This document shows positions 54,392 through 64,000 of a stretch of 64,000 nucleotides of DNA, piece after piece. The notes under the pieces were generated by a model. The model made no database searches and was not told the origin of the DNA. It was given only the letters and a program-made list of their open reading frames with translations. Made by a program: the position numbers and the translations under genes. Source of the stretch: Betaproteobacteria bacterium (GTDB taxonomy: Bacteria; Pseudomonadota; Gammaproteobacteria; Burkholderiales; Methylophilaceae); assembly GCA_016868195.1 (NCBI GenBank), contig VGHQ01000001.1, positions 1-64,000 on the forward strand, read 5' to 3'. The first letter of the stretch is position 1. Each line of letters begins with the position of its first letter.

Positions 54392-56782
54392 TTAAGATGC
54401 ACTTCTTGTAGTTATTTTTTTAACGGTAACATCACCATAAATATCAGACAGATTCGCCGTTTCATCGATACCGCTTGGTATATAAATAGATCCTTCTGGG
54501 ATACTTACATCCTCTTGCACGACAAGATTGATCGATTGCTTACCTTGTGTAACTTTAATTTTGTCATTTCCTTTAAGTCTTAATGACTTCATCTCTATCG
54601 GGTTCAGTTTCGCAAACGCTTTTGATTTTTGAATCGCTATTTGAAGAGATGGAGCTCTTCTTACAATAGGATCCATACGATATTGATGCATCTCGCCAAT
54701 GCGCGAGAATTGCTGAGGCTTCGTGTTAGGTATTTTGTAATCATTTGTAATATCAATTACATTAGAAAGCTCTTTTGAGATGAATTGATTTTTAGATTTC
54801 ATATGCACCTCTTTGACATCTAAACTCGATTCATAATCAAATCCCTTCAAGTTAAGATGATTAGCTAATACTCTTAATACTTTCCAGGCTGGTCTCGATT
54901 GACCTAAAGGCTGAGTCACAGCGGCATAACTTTGTACTCGACCTTCCATGTTAATAATCGTACCGGATGATTCTGTAAATGGTGAGACTGGTAAAAGTAC
55001 ATCTGCATTTTTAAGATATTTCGAATTGTAAGAACTTAATGCCACAGTAAAGTCTGAAGAAGCAATTGCATCCTGCATTAATTGTGCATTCGATGCATCT
55101 AATTGAGGTTCAACATTTAAAAGAATATAGGCCTTTAATTTCTTCTCCAACATCGCGTAAGTATTTAAGCCGCCTTTTTCTGGAAGTACATTAACAGCAT
55201 GAAGTCCTACGCTATTAGCATATGTGGGTAAAACACCAAAAGTCGCTTGAGATAATTTTGAAATTTCAAAAGCAAGCTTATAAATCGTTGAGTAGTCTGG
55301 ATGTTCTTGAGCTATTTGGCCAAGCAATATAGAAGTGTTATTTTTTTTGCCCGCTAAAACATTTTTCATTAGATGTTGGGCTATTCCATCACTTACTTTG
55401 TCGGTTTTAATTTTTTCAATATCAGCTTTTATAAATTTAATATCTTTTCTTAATACACCTTTTAATTCTGTCATTGATTTCAAAACTTTTGCGAGTGCGT
55501 GAGGAAGTTTATGAGAAGCTTGAATCAACTTTTCAGATACCGTCATGAGAGGATCTGCATCAACTGAATTAACTACAAAAAGATTTGCGCCTTGATTTAC
55601 AGACTTGCGAATTCTTGAAGTTAAAAGCGGCTGTTCATTTCTTATGTTGCTACCAATCAAAAGATATTGGTCAAAGTGGCCGATCGCATCAATATGACTT
55701 CCTAACCATGGCGAACCTTGATGCTCTATTGAAAAATCAGATTGACGAATACGATGGTCAATATGAGGCGAATTTAAAGTGTTACTTATTTTCTTGGCTA
55801 AGATGCCCTCTTCAATCGTACTTTGAGGGGATATCAGAATGCCCAATGCTTCAGGGCCATCATGATCTACAATATGTTTTAGTTTTTCACTAATAAGTGT
55901 TAGAGCAGTTTCCCAATCCGATTCTTTCCATTGTCCTTTTTCTTTAATCATAGGAACTTGTAAACGGTCTTCGCTGTTCAAGCCTTCATATGAAAAACGA
56001 TCACGATCAGAAATCCAACATTCATTAATTGTCTCATCTTCGCGAGGAAGCATTCGAATCACTTTGTTTTGTTTAATGTGCGCTTCAAGTGGCGAACCCA
56101 AACTATCATGGTGCGCTAAAGTTGGTCTTCTAATAAGCTCCCAGGTGCGGGCTTTGTATCTAAATGGTTTACTTGTAAGCGCACCTACAGGACATAAATC
56201 AATAATATTGCCTGAGAGTTCGGACTGAATAGAACGATCAACATAAGCTGTAATTTCTGAATGCTCGCCTCGACCCACCATGCCAAGTTCCATCATGCCA
56301 CCAACTTCTTGTAAAAATCTTACACATCGCGTGCATTGAATACATCGCGTCATATCTGTCGAAATGAGCGGGCCTATATTTTTATTAAATACGACTCGTT
56401 TTTCTTCTTTATAACGTGTTTGACTGCTGCCGAAATCCACTGCTGTATCTTGCAATTCACATTCACCGCCTTGATCACAAATTGGGCAATCTAGCGGATG
56501 ATTGATAAGCAAAAATTCCATGACACTTTGCTGTGCCTCGGTAGCCATTTTAGATGTGGTTGAAACTTTCATACCATCAGCCACTTGTGTAGCACATGCA
56601 GGCAACGGATTATTGAATTTTTCTACATCGACCAAACACATACGGCAATTTGCAGCAATTGATAATTTTTTGTGGTAACAAAAACGAGGGATTGGAATGC
56701 CTGCTTTATCTGCAGCAGCAATAATCGTTGTATTTTTTTCTACTTCGATTTTCTTGCCATCAATTTCAATTGTAATTGTCAT
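54392..56782 (-). CDS. nuoG: NADH-quinone oxidoreductase subunit G
   Basis: 796-residue iron-sulfur subunit. The N-terminal ferredoxin domain has the [2Fe-2S] cysteines in FCYHK, CRMCLV and [16 protein letters not shown] follows, then CIQCTRC for a [4Fe-4S] cluster, and beyond about residue 220 a molybdopterin-oxidoreductase-like domain with no cofactor role in complex I. The start overlaps the nuoF end by four bases. Confidence 0.97.
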   Translation of the reverse strand: MTITIEIDGKKIEVEKNTTIIAAADKAGIPIPRFCYHKKLSIAANCRMCLVDVEKFNNPLPACATQVADGMKVSTTSKMATEAQQSVMEFLLINHPLDCPICDQGGECELQDTAVDFGSSQTRYKEEKRVVFNKNIGPLISTDMTRCIQCTRCVRFLQEVGGMMELGMVGRGEHSEITAYVDRSIQSELSGNIIDLCPVGALTSKPFRYKARTWELIRRPTLAHHDSLGSPLEAHIKQNKVIRMLPREDETINECWISDRDRFSYEGLNSEDRLQVPMIKEKGQWKESDWETALTLISEKLKHIVDHDGPEALGILISPQSTIEEGILAKKISNTLNSPHIDHRIRQSDFSIEHQGSPWLGSHIDAIGHFDQYLLIGSNIRNEQPLLTSRIRKSVNQGANLFVVNSVDADPLMTVSEKLIQASHKLPHALAKVLKSMTELKGVLRKDIKFIKADIEKIKTDKVSDGIAQHLMKNVLAGKKNNTSILLGQIAQEHPDYSTIYKLAFEISKLSQATFGVLPTYANSVGLHAVNVLPEKGGLNTYAMLEKKLKAYILLNVEPQLDASNAQLMQDAIASSDFTVALSSYNSKYLKNADVLLPVSPFTESSGTIINMEGRVQSYAAVTQPLGQSRPAWKVLRVLANHLNLKGFDYESSLDVKEVHMKSKNQFISKELSNVIDITNDYKIPNTKPQQFSRIGEMHQYRMDPIVRRAPSLQIAIQKSKAFAKLNPIEMKSLRLKGNDKIKVTQGKQSINLVVQEDVSIPEGSIYIPSGIDETANLSDIYGDVTVKKITTRSAS

Positions 56783-58098
56783 TTAGCTTCAACCATTGAG
56801 CGCCCGTGTTGAATAAAATATTCAAACTCAGGCCTAAAGTGTTTAATGAAACTTAAGACGGGTGTGGCAGCAGCATCACCTAAAGCGCATATAGTTCTGC
56901 CAGAAATCTTTTTGCTGACATCAGTTAAAAGATCAAGATCTTCCATAGTGCCTTTACCATCTACAATTCTTTTGATGACTCGATAAACCCAACCTGTACC
57001 TTCACGACAAGGTGTGCATTGACCACATGATTCTTCATAGAAGAAGTAAGAGAGACGTTTTAAAGCACTTACCATACAAGTGGAGTCATCCATAATAATC
57101 ACGGAACCGGCACCTAAACTCGAACCAATTTTTTGCAGTCCATCATAATCCATGGTGGCATTTTCAATAAGTGCTGCTGGCACAACAGCTGTCGAAGGAC
57201 CTCCAGGAATAACTGCCTTTAATTTTCTGCGATGCCAAATACCGCCAGCCATATCTAATAATTCACTAAAGGGCGTGCCCATTTTAATTTCATAATTACC
57301 TGGTTTTTCCACATGGCCTGATACTGAAAACAATTTAACGCCACCTGAATTTTCAACACCTAAATCTTGGAATGCTTGACCGCCATGCTCTAGAATCCAT
57401 GGCACAGATGCAAATGTTTCTGTGTTGTTTACATTTGTAGGTTTACCGTAAATACCATAAGTGGCTGGAAATGGTGGTTTATAACGCGGCTGTCCTTTTT
57501 TGCCTTCGATGGATTCAATGAGCGCTGTCTCTTCACCGCATATGTATGCACCATAACCATGCACGGCATATAAATCAAAACTAAAATCTGACCCTAATAT
57601 ATTTTCACCTAAAAATCCGTGGTCTCTTGCTTCATCAAGTGCTTTTTCAAAGAGTTCATATTCTCGCCATATCTCGCCGTGAATATAGTTATAACCCACA
57701 CGTGTTCCCATGACATAAGCCGCAATGAGCATACCTTCGATAAGTTGATGCGGGTTATATCTAAGAATATCTCGATCTTTAAATGTGCCGGGTTCGCCTT
57801 CATCAGAATTACAGACAAGATATTTAATGCCATCGTAATCACGAGACATGAAAGACCATTTAATTGCCGTTGGGAATCCCGCACCGCCTCGACCTCTTAG
57901 TCCTGATGTTTTTAATTCAGCTAAGATTGCTTCAGGCTTTATTTTCTTTTTGAGTATTTTTTTAAGTTGTTCATACCCACCTACTTTTAAATAAGTCTCG
58001 ATAGAACCCGGATCATCATGAACCATAGTTCTTAAACAAACCAAATCTTGATTAGGAAAAATTTTTGATGGCTTAATGATGTCGATTTGCTTTACCAT
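56779..58098 (-). CDS. nuoF: NADH-quinone oxidoreductase subunit F
   Basis: 439 residues; binds NADH, FMN and cluster N3. [19 protein letters not shown] is the FMN/NADH-binding glycine loop, and [15 protein letters not shown] plus a later cysteine (TICALGDAA) ligate the [4Fe-4S] cluster. It abuts nuoE without a gap. Confidence 0.98.
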   Translation of the reverse strand: MVKQIDIIKPSKIFPNQDLVCLRTMVHDDPGSIETYLKVGGYEQLKKILKKKIKPEAILAELKTSGLRGRGGAGFPTAIKWSFMSRDYDGIKYLVCNSDEGEPGTFKDRDILRYNPHQLIEGMLIAAYVMGTRVGYNYIHGEIWREYELFEKALDEARDHGFLGENILGSDFSFDLYAVHGYGAYICGEETALIESIEGKKGQPRYKPPFPATYGIYGKPTNVNNTETFASVPWILEHGGQAFQDLGVENSGGVKLFSVSGHVEKPGNYEIKMGTPFSELLDMAGGIWHRRKLKAVIPGGPSTAVVPAALIENATMDYDGLQKIGSSLGAGSVIIMDDSTCMVSALKRLSYFFYEESCGQCTPCREGTGWVYRVIKRIVDGKGTMEDLDLLTDVSKKISGRTICALGDAAATPVLSFIKHFRPEFEYFIQHGRSMVEAK

Positions 58099-58572
58099 TT
58101 ATTTAAGGCTCGCTAAAAGCTTGTCAATTTTTTCGGTCGTTAAGTGTTCATGCATGCTGTGGTTATTAATTAGGCATAACGGTGCGCCACCGCAAGCCCC
58201 CATGCACTCACCTTCTTTAAGTGAGAATTTTTTATCTTTAGAGACTTCACCAAAACCAATACCTAATTTCTTTTCTAAGTGCTGCGCAATTTCATCTGAA
58301 TTTCTTAACATGCATGAAATATTGGTACATACCGTAATTTGGTATTTGCCTTTTGATTCTAAATTGAACATGTTATAAAAAGTGGCTACTTCCATTACAG
58401 CAATTTCTGGCATTCCGAGATAATGTGCAACATCAGAAATATTTTCATGAGATAACCAGCCATATCGCGTTTGAACAATACGTAAAGCAGAAATCACTGC
58501 GGATTGTTTTTGGTTATCCGGAAACTTCTTTAATTCTTTGTCAATTAATTTAATATCGTCAGTGTGCATCAT
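58099..58572 (-). CDS. nuoE: NADH-quinone oxidoreductase subunit E
   Basis: 157-residue thioredoxin-fold subunit with cluster N1a: cysteines in CTNISC (about 94-99) and CMGAC (about 130-134). The N-terminal helical bundle precedes it. Two bases separate it from nuoD. Confidence 0.98.
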   Translation of the reverse strand: MMHTDDIKLIDKELKKFPDNQKQSAVISALRIVQTRYGWLSHENISDVAHYLGMPEIAVMEVATFYNMFNLESKGKYQITVCTNISCMLRNSDEIAQHLEKKLGIGFGEVSKDKKFSLKEGECMGACGGAPLCLINNHSMHEHLTTEKIDKLLASLK

Positions 58573-58574
58573 TT

Positions 58575-59825
58575 TTATCGATCAATCTCACCAAATACAA
58601 TATCTTGCGTACCAATAATCGCAACCAAGTCAGCAATCATATGGCCTCGCGTCATTTCATCCAAAGCTGCTAGATGAGGAAAACCTGGGGCGCGTATCTT
58701 TAAGCGGTAAGGTTTATTTGCACCATCTGAAATTAAATAAATACCGAACTCACCTTTAGGATGTTCGACTGCTGCATAAGCTTCACTGGGTGAAATATGG
58801 AAACCTTCTGTAAATAATTTAAAGTGATGAATCATCGCTTCCATATCTTCTTTCATGGCAGCACGCGGTGGCGGGGCTACTTTGTGATTATCACTAATGA
58901 CTGGGCCTGGATTTTTTCTTAACCAATCTATGCACTGTTTAATAATGCGATTAGATTGTCTAAATTCTTCGATGCGAACTAGGTATCGATCATAACAATC
59001 ACCATTCACACCCACAGGAATATCAAAATCAAGTTGATCATAAACTTCGTATGGTTGTTTTTTTCTTAAGTCCCATGCAACACCTGAGCCTCTTAACATA
59101 GGGCCTGTCATACCAAGCGCAATAGCTCGGACAGGATCGACAACACCAATACCGACTGTACGCTGTTTCCAAATACGATTATCTGTTAATAATGTTTCGT
59201 ATTCATCTACATATTTTGGAAAGCGGTTTGCAAAATCTTCAATAAAATCTAATAGTGAGCCGCTGCGGTTTTGATTTAATCCATCTAATTCTTTTTTATT
59301 TTTAAAGGTTGATTCATATTGAGGCATGCGATCAGGAAGATCACGATAGACACCACCAGGACGATAATAGGCTGCGTGCATTCTGGCGCCAGATGCAGCT
59401 TCATAGCAATCAAACAGATCTTCTCTTTCACGGAATGCGTAAAGAAAAACAGTCATAGCACCGACATCAAGTGCATGCGCTCCAAGCCATAACAAATGAT
59501 TTAAAATGCGCGTAATTTCATCAAACATGACACGAATATATTGAGCACGAATAGGAACATCTATATTCAATAATTTTTCAATGGCTAAAACGTAGGCATG
59601 TTCATTTGCCATCATAGATACATAATCTAAACGATCCATATAGGGTACAGTTTGTAAGTACGTTCTATTTTCAGCTAGCTTTTCCGTGCCGCGATGAAGG
59701 AGTCCAATATGAGGATCTGCGCGCTGAATGACTTCACCATCAAGCTCTAATACTAAACGCAATACACCATGGGCTGCAGGGTGTTGTGGGCCAAAGTTCA
59801 TCGTGTAATTTCTAATTTCAGCCAT
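58575..59825 (-). CDS. nuoD: NADH-quinone oxidoreductase subunit D
   Basis: Quinone-binding subunit of complex I, related to hydrogenase large subunits. I set the start at the ATG at 59825 ([20 protein letters not shown]), overlapping the nuoC stop by eight bases; the frame runs 35 codons further inside nuoC, but that has no family support. The 416 residues include HRGTEKL and [11 protein letters not shown]. It is separate from NuoC, unlike the fused E. coli protein. Confidence 0.97.
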   Translation of the reverse strand: MAEIRNYTMNFGPQHPAAHGVLRLVLELDGEVIQRADPHIGLLHRGTEKLAENRTYLQTVPYMDRLDYVSMMANEHAYVLAIEKLLNIDVPIRAQYIRVMFDEITRILNHLLWLGAHALDVGAMTVFLYAFREREDLFDCYEAASGARMHAAYYRPGGVYRDLPDRMPQYESTFKNKKELDGLNQNRSGSLLDFIEDFANRFPKYVDEYETLLTDNRIWKQRTVGIGVVDPVRAIALGMTGPMLRGSGVAWDLRKKQPYEVYDQLDFDIPVGVNGDCYDRYLVRIEEFRQSNRIIKQCIDWLRKNPGPVISDNHKVAPPPRAAMKEDMEAMIHHFKLFTEGFHISPSEAYAAVEHPKGEFGIYLISDGANKPYRLKIRAPGFPHLAALDEMTRGHMIADLVAIIGTQDIVFGEIDR

Positions 59826-60411
59826 TATGAAAACCTTCTTCACGAATGATGCGTGGCACGTTATTTCTTTCTTCAATTGAAACGGGTTGATAGATGACAC
59901 GCTTTTGAACATCGTCATAACGCATTTCAACTTTACCGATCATCGGAAAATCTTTGCGGAATGGATAACCTACAAATCCATAATCTGTAAGAATGCGTCT
60001 CAAATCGGGGTGATCAGTAAACATAAAACCAAATAAATCAAAGGCTTCTCTTTCATACCAATTAGCAGCTGGCCATAAATCAATTACCGATGGAAATAAT
60101 GGAAAATTTTCTTCTTGAGAGAAGGTTCTTACACGAATACGATGGTTATGTTCGATAGATAAGAAATGATAAACCACAGCAAAACGGGGTTTAGTCCAAG
60201 CACCTTCGCCATAATCTTTATAGTCAACACCGCAAAGATCAATCAATTGTTTAAACTGAAATGCTTTATTTTCTTTTAAAGTTTTTAAAGTTGATAAAAG
60301 ATCATCGATTTTTACTTCAATGGTGAGCTCATTATGCTCAATGGATGCATGACTTACTTTTTTACCAAAAGTCGATTTTATTTCTTTATGTAATATTTCG
60401 ACTGAGCTCAT
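59818..60411 (-). CDS. nuoC: NADH-quinone oxidoreductase subunit C
   Basis: 197-residue 30-kDa-type subunit that scaffolds the quinone module. [19 protein letters not shown] and [23 protein letters not shown] are the family signatures. It is three bases after nuoB. Confidence 0.98.
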   Translation of the reverse strand: MSSVEILHKEIKSTFGKKVSHASIEHNELTIEVKIDDLLSTLKTLKENKAFQFKQLIDLCGVDYKDYGEGAWTKPRFAVVYHFLSIEHNHRIRVRTFSQEENFPLFPSVIDLWPAANWYEREAFDLFGFMFTDHPDLRRILTDYGFVGYPFRKDFPMIGKVEMRYDDVQKRVIYQPVSIEERNNVPRIIREEGFHNG

Positions 60412-60414
60412 GGA

Positions 60415-60891
60415 TTAACGCGCAATCGTATTGGTTCGTTTAATTTTATTTTGAAGCTGAATAATTCCAAACATAAGTGCTTCAGCTGTTGGCGGACAAC
60501 CAGGCACATAGACATCTACAGGCACAATACGATCGCAACCACGAACGACTGAATAAGAGTAGTGATAATAACCACCGCCATTTGCGCAAGAACCCATCGA
60601 AATAACCCAACGTGGCTCTGCCATCTGATCGTAAACCTTTCTTAATGCAGGCGCCATTTTATTAACCAATGTACCAGCTACAATCATGACATCTGACTGC
60701 CTCGGGCTTGGTCTAAATACAATTCCGAATCGATCCAAGTCATATCGTGATGCTCCCGCATGCATCATCTCAACTGCGCAACATGCAAGTCCAAAAGTCA
60801 TAGGCCATAAAGAACCTGTGCGGGTGTAATTGATAAGGGTATCTAAATTGGTAGTGACAAACCCTTTTTCCATGATGCCTTCAATGCTCAT
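60415..60891 (-). CDS. nuoB: NADH-quinone oxidoreductase subunit B
   Basis: 158 residues; holds cluster N2, the electron donor to quinone. The ligands include the tandem cysteines in [10 protein letters not shown], plus GSCANGG and [10 protein letters not shown]. Three bases separate it from nuoA. Confidence 0.98.
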   Translation of the reverse strand: MSIEGIMEKGFVTTNLDTLINYTRTGSLWPMTFGLACCAVEMMHAGASRYDLDRFGIVFRPSPRQSDVMIVAGTLVNKMAPALRKVYDQMAEPRWVISMGSCANGGGYYHYSYSVVRGCDRIVPVDVYVPGCPPTAEALMFGIIQLQNKIKRTNTIAR

Positions 60892-60894
60892 TTT

Positions 60895-61251
60895 CTATTC
60901 CCAATCAAGGGCACCCTTCATCCATTCGTATATAAAGCCAACGACCAAAATGGCTAAAAAAATCATCATGGCAATAAATCCAAACATACCGATTTTTTGA
61001 ATAACTACTGCCCAAGGAAAAAGAAATGTTATTTCAAGATCAAATAAAATAAACAGAATAGCGACGAGATAATATCGCACATCAAATTTCATACGCGCAT
61101 CTTCAAATGCTTCAAAACCACATTCGTAGGGGGAATTTTTTTCGCTATCAGGTTTATTAGGTGAGAGAATACTGCCGATAAGAAGTGGCCCTGCACCAAC
61201 CGCAAGTCCTACACATATAAATAATAAAATTGGAAAATAATTTTCCAGCAC
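60895..61251 (-). CDS. nuoA: NADH-quinone oxidoreductase subunit A
   Basis: 118-residue membrane subunit with three helices; [20 protein letters not shown] is the conserved loop near the quinone site. It is the first gene of nuoA-N. The 39 bases to tRNA-Leu leave little room for a promoter, so transcription may begin further upstream, at secG or tpiA. Confidence 0.98.
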   Translation of the reverse strand: MLENYFPILLFICVGLAVGAGPLLIGSILSPNKPDSEKNSPYECGFEAFEDARMKFDVRYYLVAILFILFDLEITFLFPWAVVIQKIGMFGFIAMMIFLAILVVGFIYEWMKGALDWE

Positions 61252-61290
61252 AACGATTCCTTAAAAAAATACTACATGATTTTCTTAATT

Positions 61291-61375
61291 TGGTGCCGTC
61301 GGAGAGACTCGAACTCTCACGACTTTCGTCACTACCCCCTCAAGATAGCGTGTCTACCAATTCCACCACGACGGC
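61291..61375 (-). tRNA. tRNA-Leu(GAG)
   Basis: 85 bases with a long variable arm (GTGACGAAAGTCGTG region). Acceptor GCCGTCG / CGACGGC, anticodon stem CTATC / GGTAG, loop TTGAGGG (anticodon GAG), encoded CCA. It lies between secG and nuoA, the usual betaproteobacterial position. Confidence 0.95.
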
Positions 61376-61394
61376 TTTATAGATTTAACAGTCT

Positions 61395-61745
61395 CTATTT
61401 TGGGATGTTCTGAGCACCACTTGGTGTTTTGGACTGAGCTTCACCACTTTTAGTTTCAGAAGATTTTTGAACTTCTGATGACTCAGTTGCTTTCACCACA
61501 CTTCCAGTGCCTGATTTTTGACCTGCGATAAACGCCAAAGCAATACTGGTTAGAAAAAAGACTAAAACAAATATTGCTGTTGTTCTGCTTAAAAAATTAG
61601 ATGAGCCGCTTACGCCAAACAAACTTCCTGAAGAGCCACTTCCAAAGGCTGCGCCCATATCAGCACCCTTACCGTGTTGCATAAGCACTAAACCAATGAG
61701 ACCTAAACATGCAATCACATGAATAATTGTTAATAAATTTTCCAC
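61395..61745 (-). CDS. secG: Protein translocase subunit SecG
   Basis: 116-residue SecYEG accessory subunit. Two helices (about 3-19 and 55-74) flank the conserved loop LMQHGKGADMGAAFGSGSSG. The tail is a long Ser/Lys/Glu low-complexity stretch. It is 18 bases after tpiA and just before tRNA-Leu. Confidence 0.97.
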   Translation of the reverse strand: MENLLTIIHVIACLGLIGLVLMQHGKGADMGAAFGSGSSGSLFGVSGSSNFLSRTTAIFVLVFFLTSIALAFIAGQKSGTGSVVKATESSEVQKSSETKSGEAQSKTPSGAQNIPK

Positions 61746-61763
61746 AATCCTATTTTCTTTGAT

Positions 61764-62516
61764 TTATATTTCAGCCGAATGACAAATAGACTCAAAATCA
61801 CTCGCATTTAAAGAAGCGCGTCCTACGAGTCCGCCGTCTACGTCTGGCATAGAGAATAATTGTAACGCATTTTGAGGGTTTACGCTCCCTCCATAGATGA
61901 TTTTAAGGCTCTTTACGACTTTGGTATTTGACGATAATTTCTCACGAATAAATTGATGCATTGCTTGGGCTTGCTCAGGAGATGCAGCCAAATCAGTACC
62001 AATTGCCCATACAGGCTCATAAGCAATCACAGCCCCATCAAATATTTCTTCACCATACATTTCAATAATAGTATCAAGCTGTTTAGAAACAACTTTTTCC
62101 ATAATGCCAGCTTCTCGCTCAATCAAAGTTTCACCTACACAGAGGATCGGCGTCATACCTGCTTTTTTTACCATCATAAATTTAGTAGCGATATTTTCAT
62201 CAGATTCACAGTAAGCAGTACTTCTTTCAGAATGGCCAATGATCACATAACTTACACCAAACTCTTTGAGCATAGAAACACTTACTTCACCTGTAAAAGC
62301 TCCTGATTCGAATTTAGCCACATTCTGAGCACCCCAACGAATAGGTGAATTTTTAAGGTAGGATTGCGTTTGAGATAAGTAGGGATAAGGAGCGCACACC
62401 ACGATGTCCACTGGGATTGTTTGAAGTATCTTTTCTGTTAAGGCTTTAAGGAGTGATTCGTTAGATGCCAAAGAACCATTCATTTTCCAATTACCAACAA
62501 CGATTTTACGTCTCAT
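61764..62516 (-). CDS. tpiA: Triosephosphate isomerase
   Basis: 250-residue TIM barrel interconverting dihydroxyacetone phosphate and glyceraldehyde 3-phosphate. Catalytic residues are visible: Lys in GNWKMNGS (residue 11), His in IGHSERS (about 96) and Glu in [12 protein letters not shown] (about 168), with the closing loop right after. It heads the tpiA-secG-tRNA-Leu group. Confidence 0.98.
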   Translation of the reverse strand: MRRKIVVGNWKMNGSLASNESLLKALTEKILQTIPVDIVVCAPYPYLSQTQSYLKNSPIRWGAQNVAKFESGAFTGEVSVSMLKEFGVSYVIIGHSERSTAYCESDENIATKFMMVKKAGMTPILCVGETLIEREAGIMEKVVSKQLDTIIEMYGEEIFDGAVIAYEPVWAIGTDLAASPEQAQAMHQFIREKLSSNTKVVKSLKIIYGGSVNPQNALQLFSMPDVDGGLVGRASLNASDFESICHSAEI

Positions 62517-62583
62517 GACACTCTCTTAAATAGTTTATTGAATTTTACTTTGTTGGCGCATGATGGGCAATTCAAGGATCTCT

Positions 62584-64000
62584 CTAAGAGAGCATTCTTA
62601 ATTGAATTTGAATTTTTTTATTACCATTAAACTCATTAGAATCAACCTGATAGATCGCTTTTATCTTACGAGGAAGGTGTTCACTATGATTAAAATAAAT
62701 AGCTTCAAACACTTTATTTTGTAAGAGAAGATTTAACTTCAAATGCTTATCTGCAAGGATTTTTTGCTCAACGACCTCAAACTCACTTTCAAAGATAGGA
62801 AGGGGGAAACCTTGCCCCCATACTTGTGTGTTAATATGCTCTATATCTTCATAGGTGACTTCTGAAAAATTAAGCGCATCATCTACTTCAATTGTTAATT
62901 CAAGATCATCTGCTGAAATTAGTCCTTTTACAGTTTCCTCAAATAATTGAGCAAAATGATCAAAATCTGCTTCTTTTATGGTGAGTCCTGCTGCCATAGC
63001 ATGGCCGCCGAATGTAACAAGAATATTTTGATCTTTTTTTGATACAAGATCGAGAGCATCTCTTAAATGAAGTGATTGAATAGATCGACCAGAGCCTTTA
63101 AGAATGCCTTCATCAGATTTAGCAAACACAATCACAGGGCGATGATATTTATCTTTAATACGAGATGCAATAATCCCAATCACTCCCTGATGCCAAGTGG
63201 GGTCATAAAGTGTGATACTAAATTTCTCTTCACAATTCACGTCATGAAGTTGAATTGAGGCACCATCTTTCATTTGAGATTCAATTGATCTTCTTTTAAG
63301 ATTTAAATTTTCAAGTGATGATGCAATAAAACGCGCATCTTCATAACTTTCAGATAAAAGACATTGTATACCCAAGGTCATATCATCCAGCCTTCCTGCA
63401 GCATTGAGTCTTGGTGCAATACTAAAAGCTAGATCAGAAGTACGAAATTGTGATGGATTTTTTTTATTTAATGCCATGAGCGCTCTAATACCAGGATTAG
63501 CCTGTCCTGATCTAATTCTTCGAATACCATAATCAACTAAAGTACGATTATTTCGATCTAATGGGACTAAATCTGCAACTGTCCCTAAAGCTACAAGATC
63601 TATTAAATGCATTAAGTTAGGTTCTGTATGGCCTTTAAAATAATCTCTTTTTCGAAGCTCGGCTCTTAAAGCTAACATCACATAAAAAATAACGCCTACA
63701 CCACATAGATATTTACTTGGGAAATTACAACCATGCTGATTAGGATTCACAATACATTTGGCACGAGGTAATGTTTCGCTAGGTAGATGATGATCTGTCA
63801 CTAAGACATCAATGCCATATTGATTGGCTTGATTTACACCTTCAACACTTGCAATGCCGTTATCAACAGTAATAATAATTTTAGGATTTTTTTCTTTCGC
63901 TAAATCAACAATTTCAGGGGTTAAACCATAGCCGAATTCAAATCGATTAGGTACCAAATAATCTACATCGGCACCCATCATCCTAAGCGCTCTTACGCCG
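62584..64000 (-). CDS. recJ: Single-stranded-DNA exonuclease RecJ (5' end outside window)
   Basis: 5'-to-3' ssDNA exonuclease used in recombination and mismatch repair. The DHH-family core is visible: FGYGLTPEIVDLA, IITVDNGIASVEGV and VTDHHLPSE (the DHH motif), then the DHHA1 region VTFGGHAMAAGL. The ATG pair near 63981 is internal; the frame runs on to the window edge (GVRALRMM), and the N-terminal DYDADG motif must lie beyond it. The visible part is about 472 codons. Confidence 0.95.
   Translation of the reverse strand, partial: GVRALRMMGADVDYLVPNRFEFGYGLTPEIVDLAKEKNPKIIITVDNGIASVEGVNQANQYGIDVLVTDHHLPSETLPRAKCIVNPNQHGCNFPSKYLCGVGVIFYVMLALRAELRKRDYFKGHTEPNLMHLIDLVALGTVADLVPLDRNNRTLVDYGIRRIRSGQANPGIRALMALNKKNPSQFRTSDLAFSIAPRLNAAGRLDDMTLGIQCLLSESYEDARFIASSLENLNLKRRSIESQMKDGASIQLHDVNCEEKFSITLYDPTWHQGVIGIIASRIKDKYHRPVIVFAKSDEGILKGSGRSIQSLHLRDALDLVSKKDQNILVTFGGHAMAAGLTIKEADFDHFAQLFEETVKGLISADDLELTIEVDDALNFSEVTYEDIEHINTQVWGQGFPLPIFESEFEVVEQKILADKHLKLNLLLQNKVFEAIYFNHSEHLPRKIKAIYQVDSNEFNGNKKIQIQLRMLS

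Noticed and set aside
59826-59930. 35-codon N-terminal extension of nuoD
   Set aside because: It lies wholly inside nuoC, and the [16 protein letters not shown] start at 59825 is the family norm.

Overview
AT-rich bacterial chromosome segment that reads as a betaproteobacterial methylotroph of the Methylophilaceae type (inference). The evidence is the betaproteobacterial gene orders tpiA-secG-tRNA-Leu-nuoA..N-DUF2818 and thrS-infC-rpmI-rplT-pheST-ihfA-merR, an orphan pqqA gene (PQQ is the cofactor of methanol dehydrogenases), an azurin with the textbook copper-ligand numbering, and the small, tightly packed, A+T-rich genes of a streamlined aquatic genome. No methanol dehydrogenase gene lies in the window.

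Positions 1-30957 form an accessory region built as a row of gene cassettes. The only intact tRNA-Lys(CTT) gene is at 30882-30957. Its 5' half, usually with the promoter-side leader, recurs as broken copies in the same orientation at 32, 2410, 14255, 18512, 21606 and 26243. Leader-only scars occur near 16122 and 17874. Between these boundaries lie: (1) a heat-shock hsp20 with a sigma-32 promoter and a ROSE-like leader, a 1-Cys peroxiredoxin and a membrane protein; (2) a decayed integrase, a truncated sugar kinase and a complete glycogen cluster (malQ, GH57, glgC, glgB, glgA, glgP); (3) a FAD oxidoreductase, a secreted protein, a POT peptide transporter and a free-standing sCache protein; (4) an AlpA-like remnant and the proton-translocating transhydrogenase pntAA-AB-B; (5) a truncated second hsp20, an SDR, a MAPEG protein, azurin, a secreted protein, a C-terminal processing protease and a PNPOx-like flavoprotein; (6) the Anbu operon (ATP-grasp, alpha-E, transglutaminase, Anbu protease). 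No intact integrase is present, so the array appears fossilised.

Positions 30958-36000 hold mixed small genes, including pqqA and a 22-residue basic peptide gene, both very short. A second, smaller island (about 36006-38245) sits at the 3' end of tRNA-Pro(GGG) and is bounded by a duplicated 3' tRNA fragment. It carries an NTF2-like protein, a lipoprotein, a thermonuclease and a fasciclin protein.

From 38246 to the end the sequence is core genome: translation genes, tRNA-Val(GAC), the complete 14-gene NADH dehydrogenase operon, tRNA-Leu(GAG), secG, tpiA and the 3' part of recJ, which runs off the window. Several starts are non-standard: infC begins with ATC, merR probably with CTG, and glgB and glgA with TTG.
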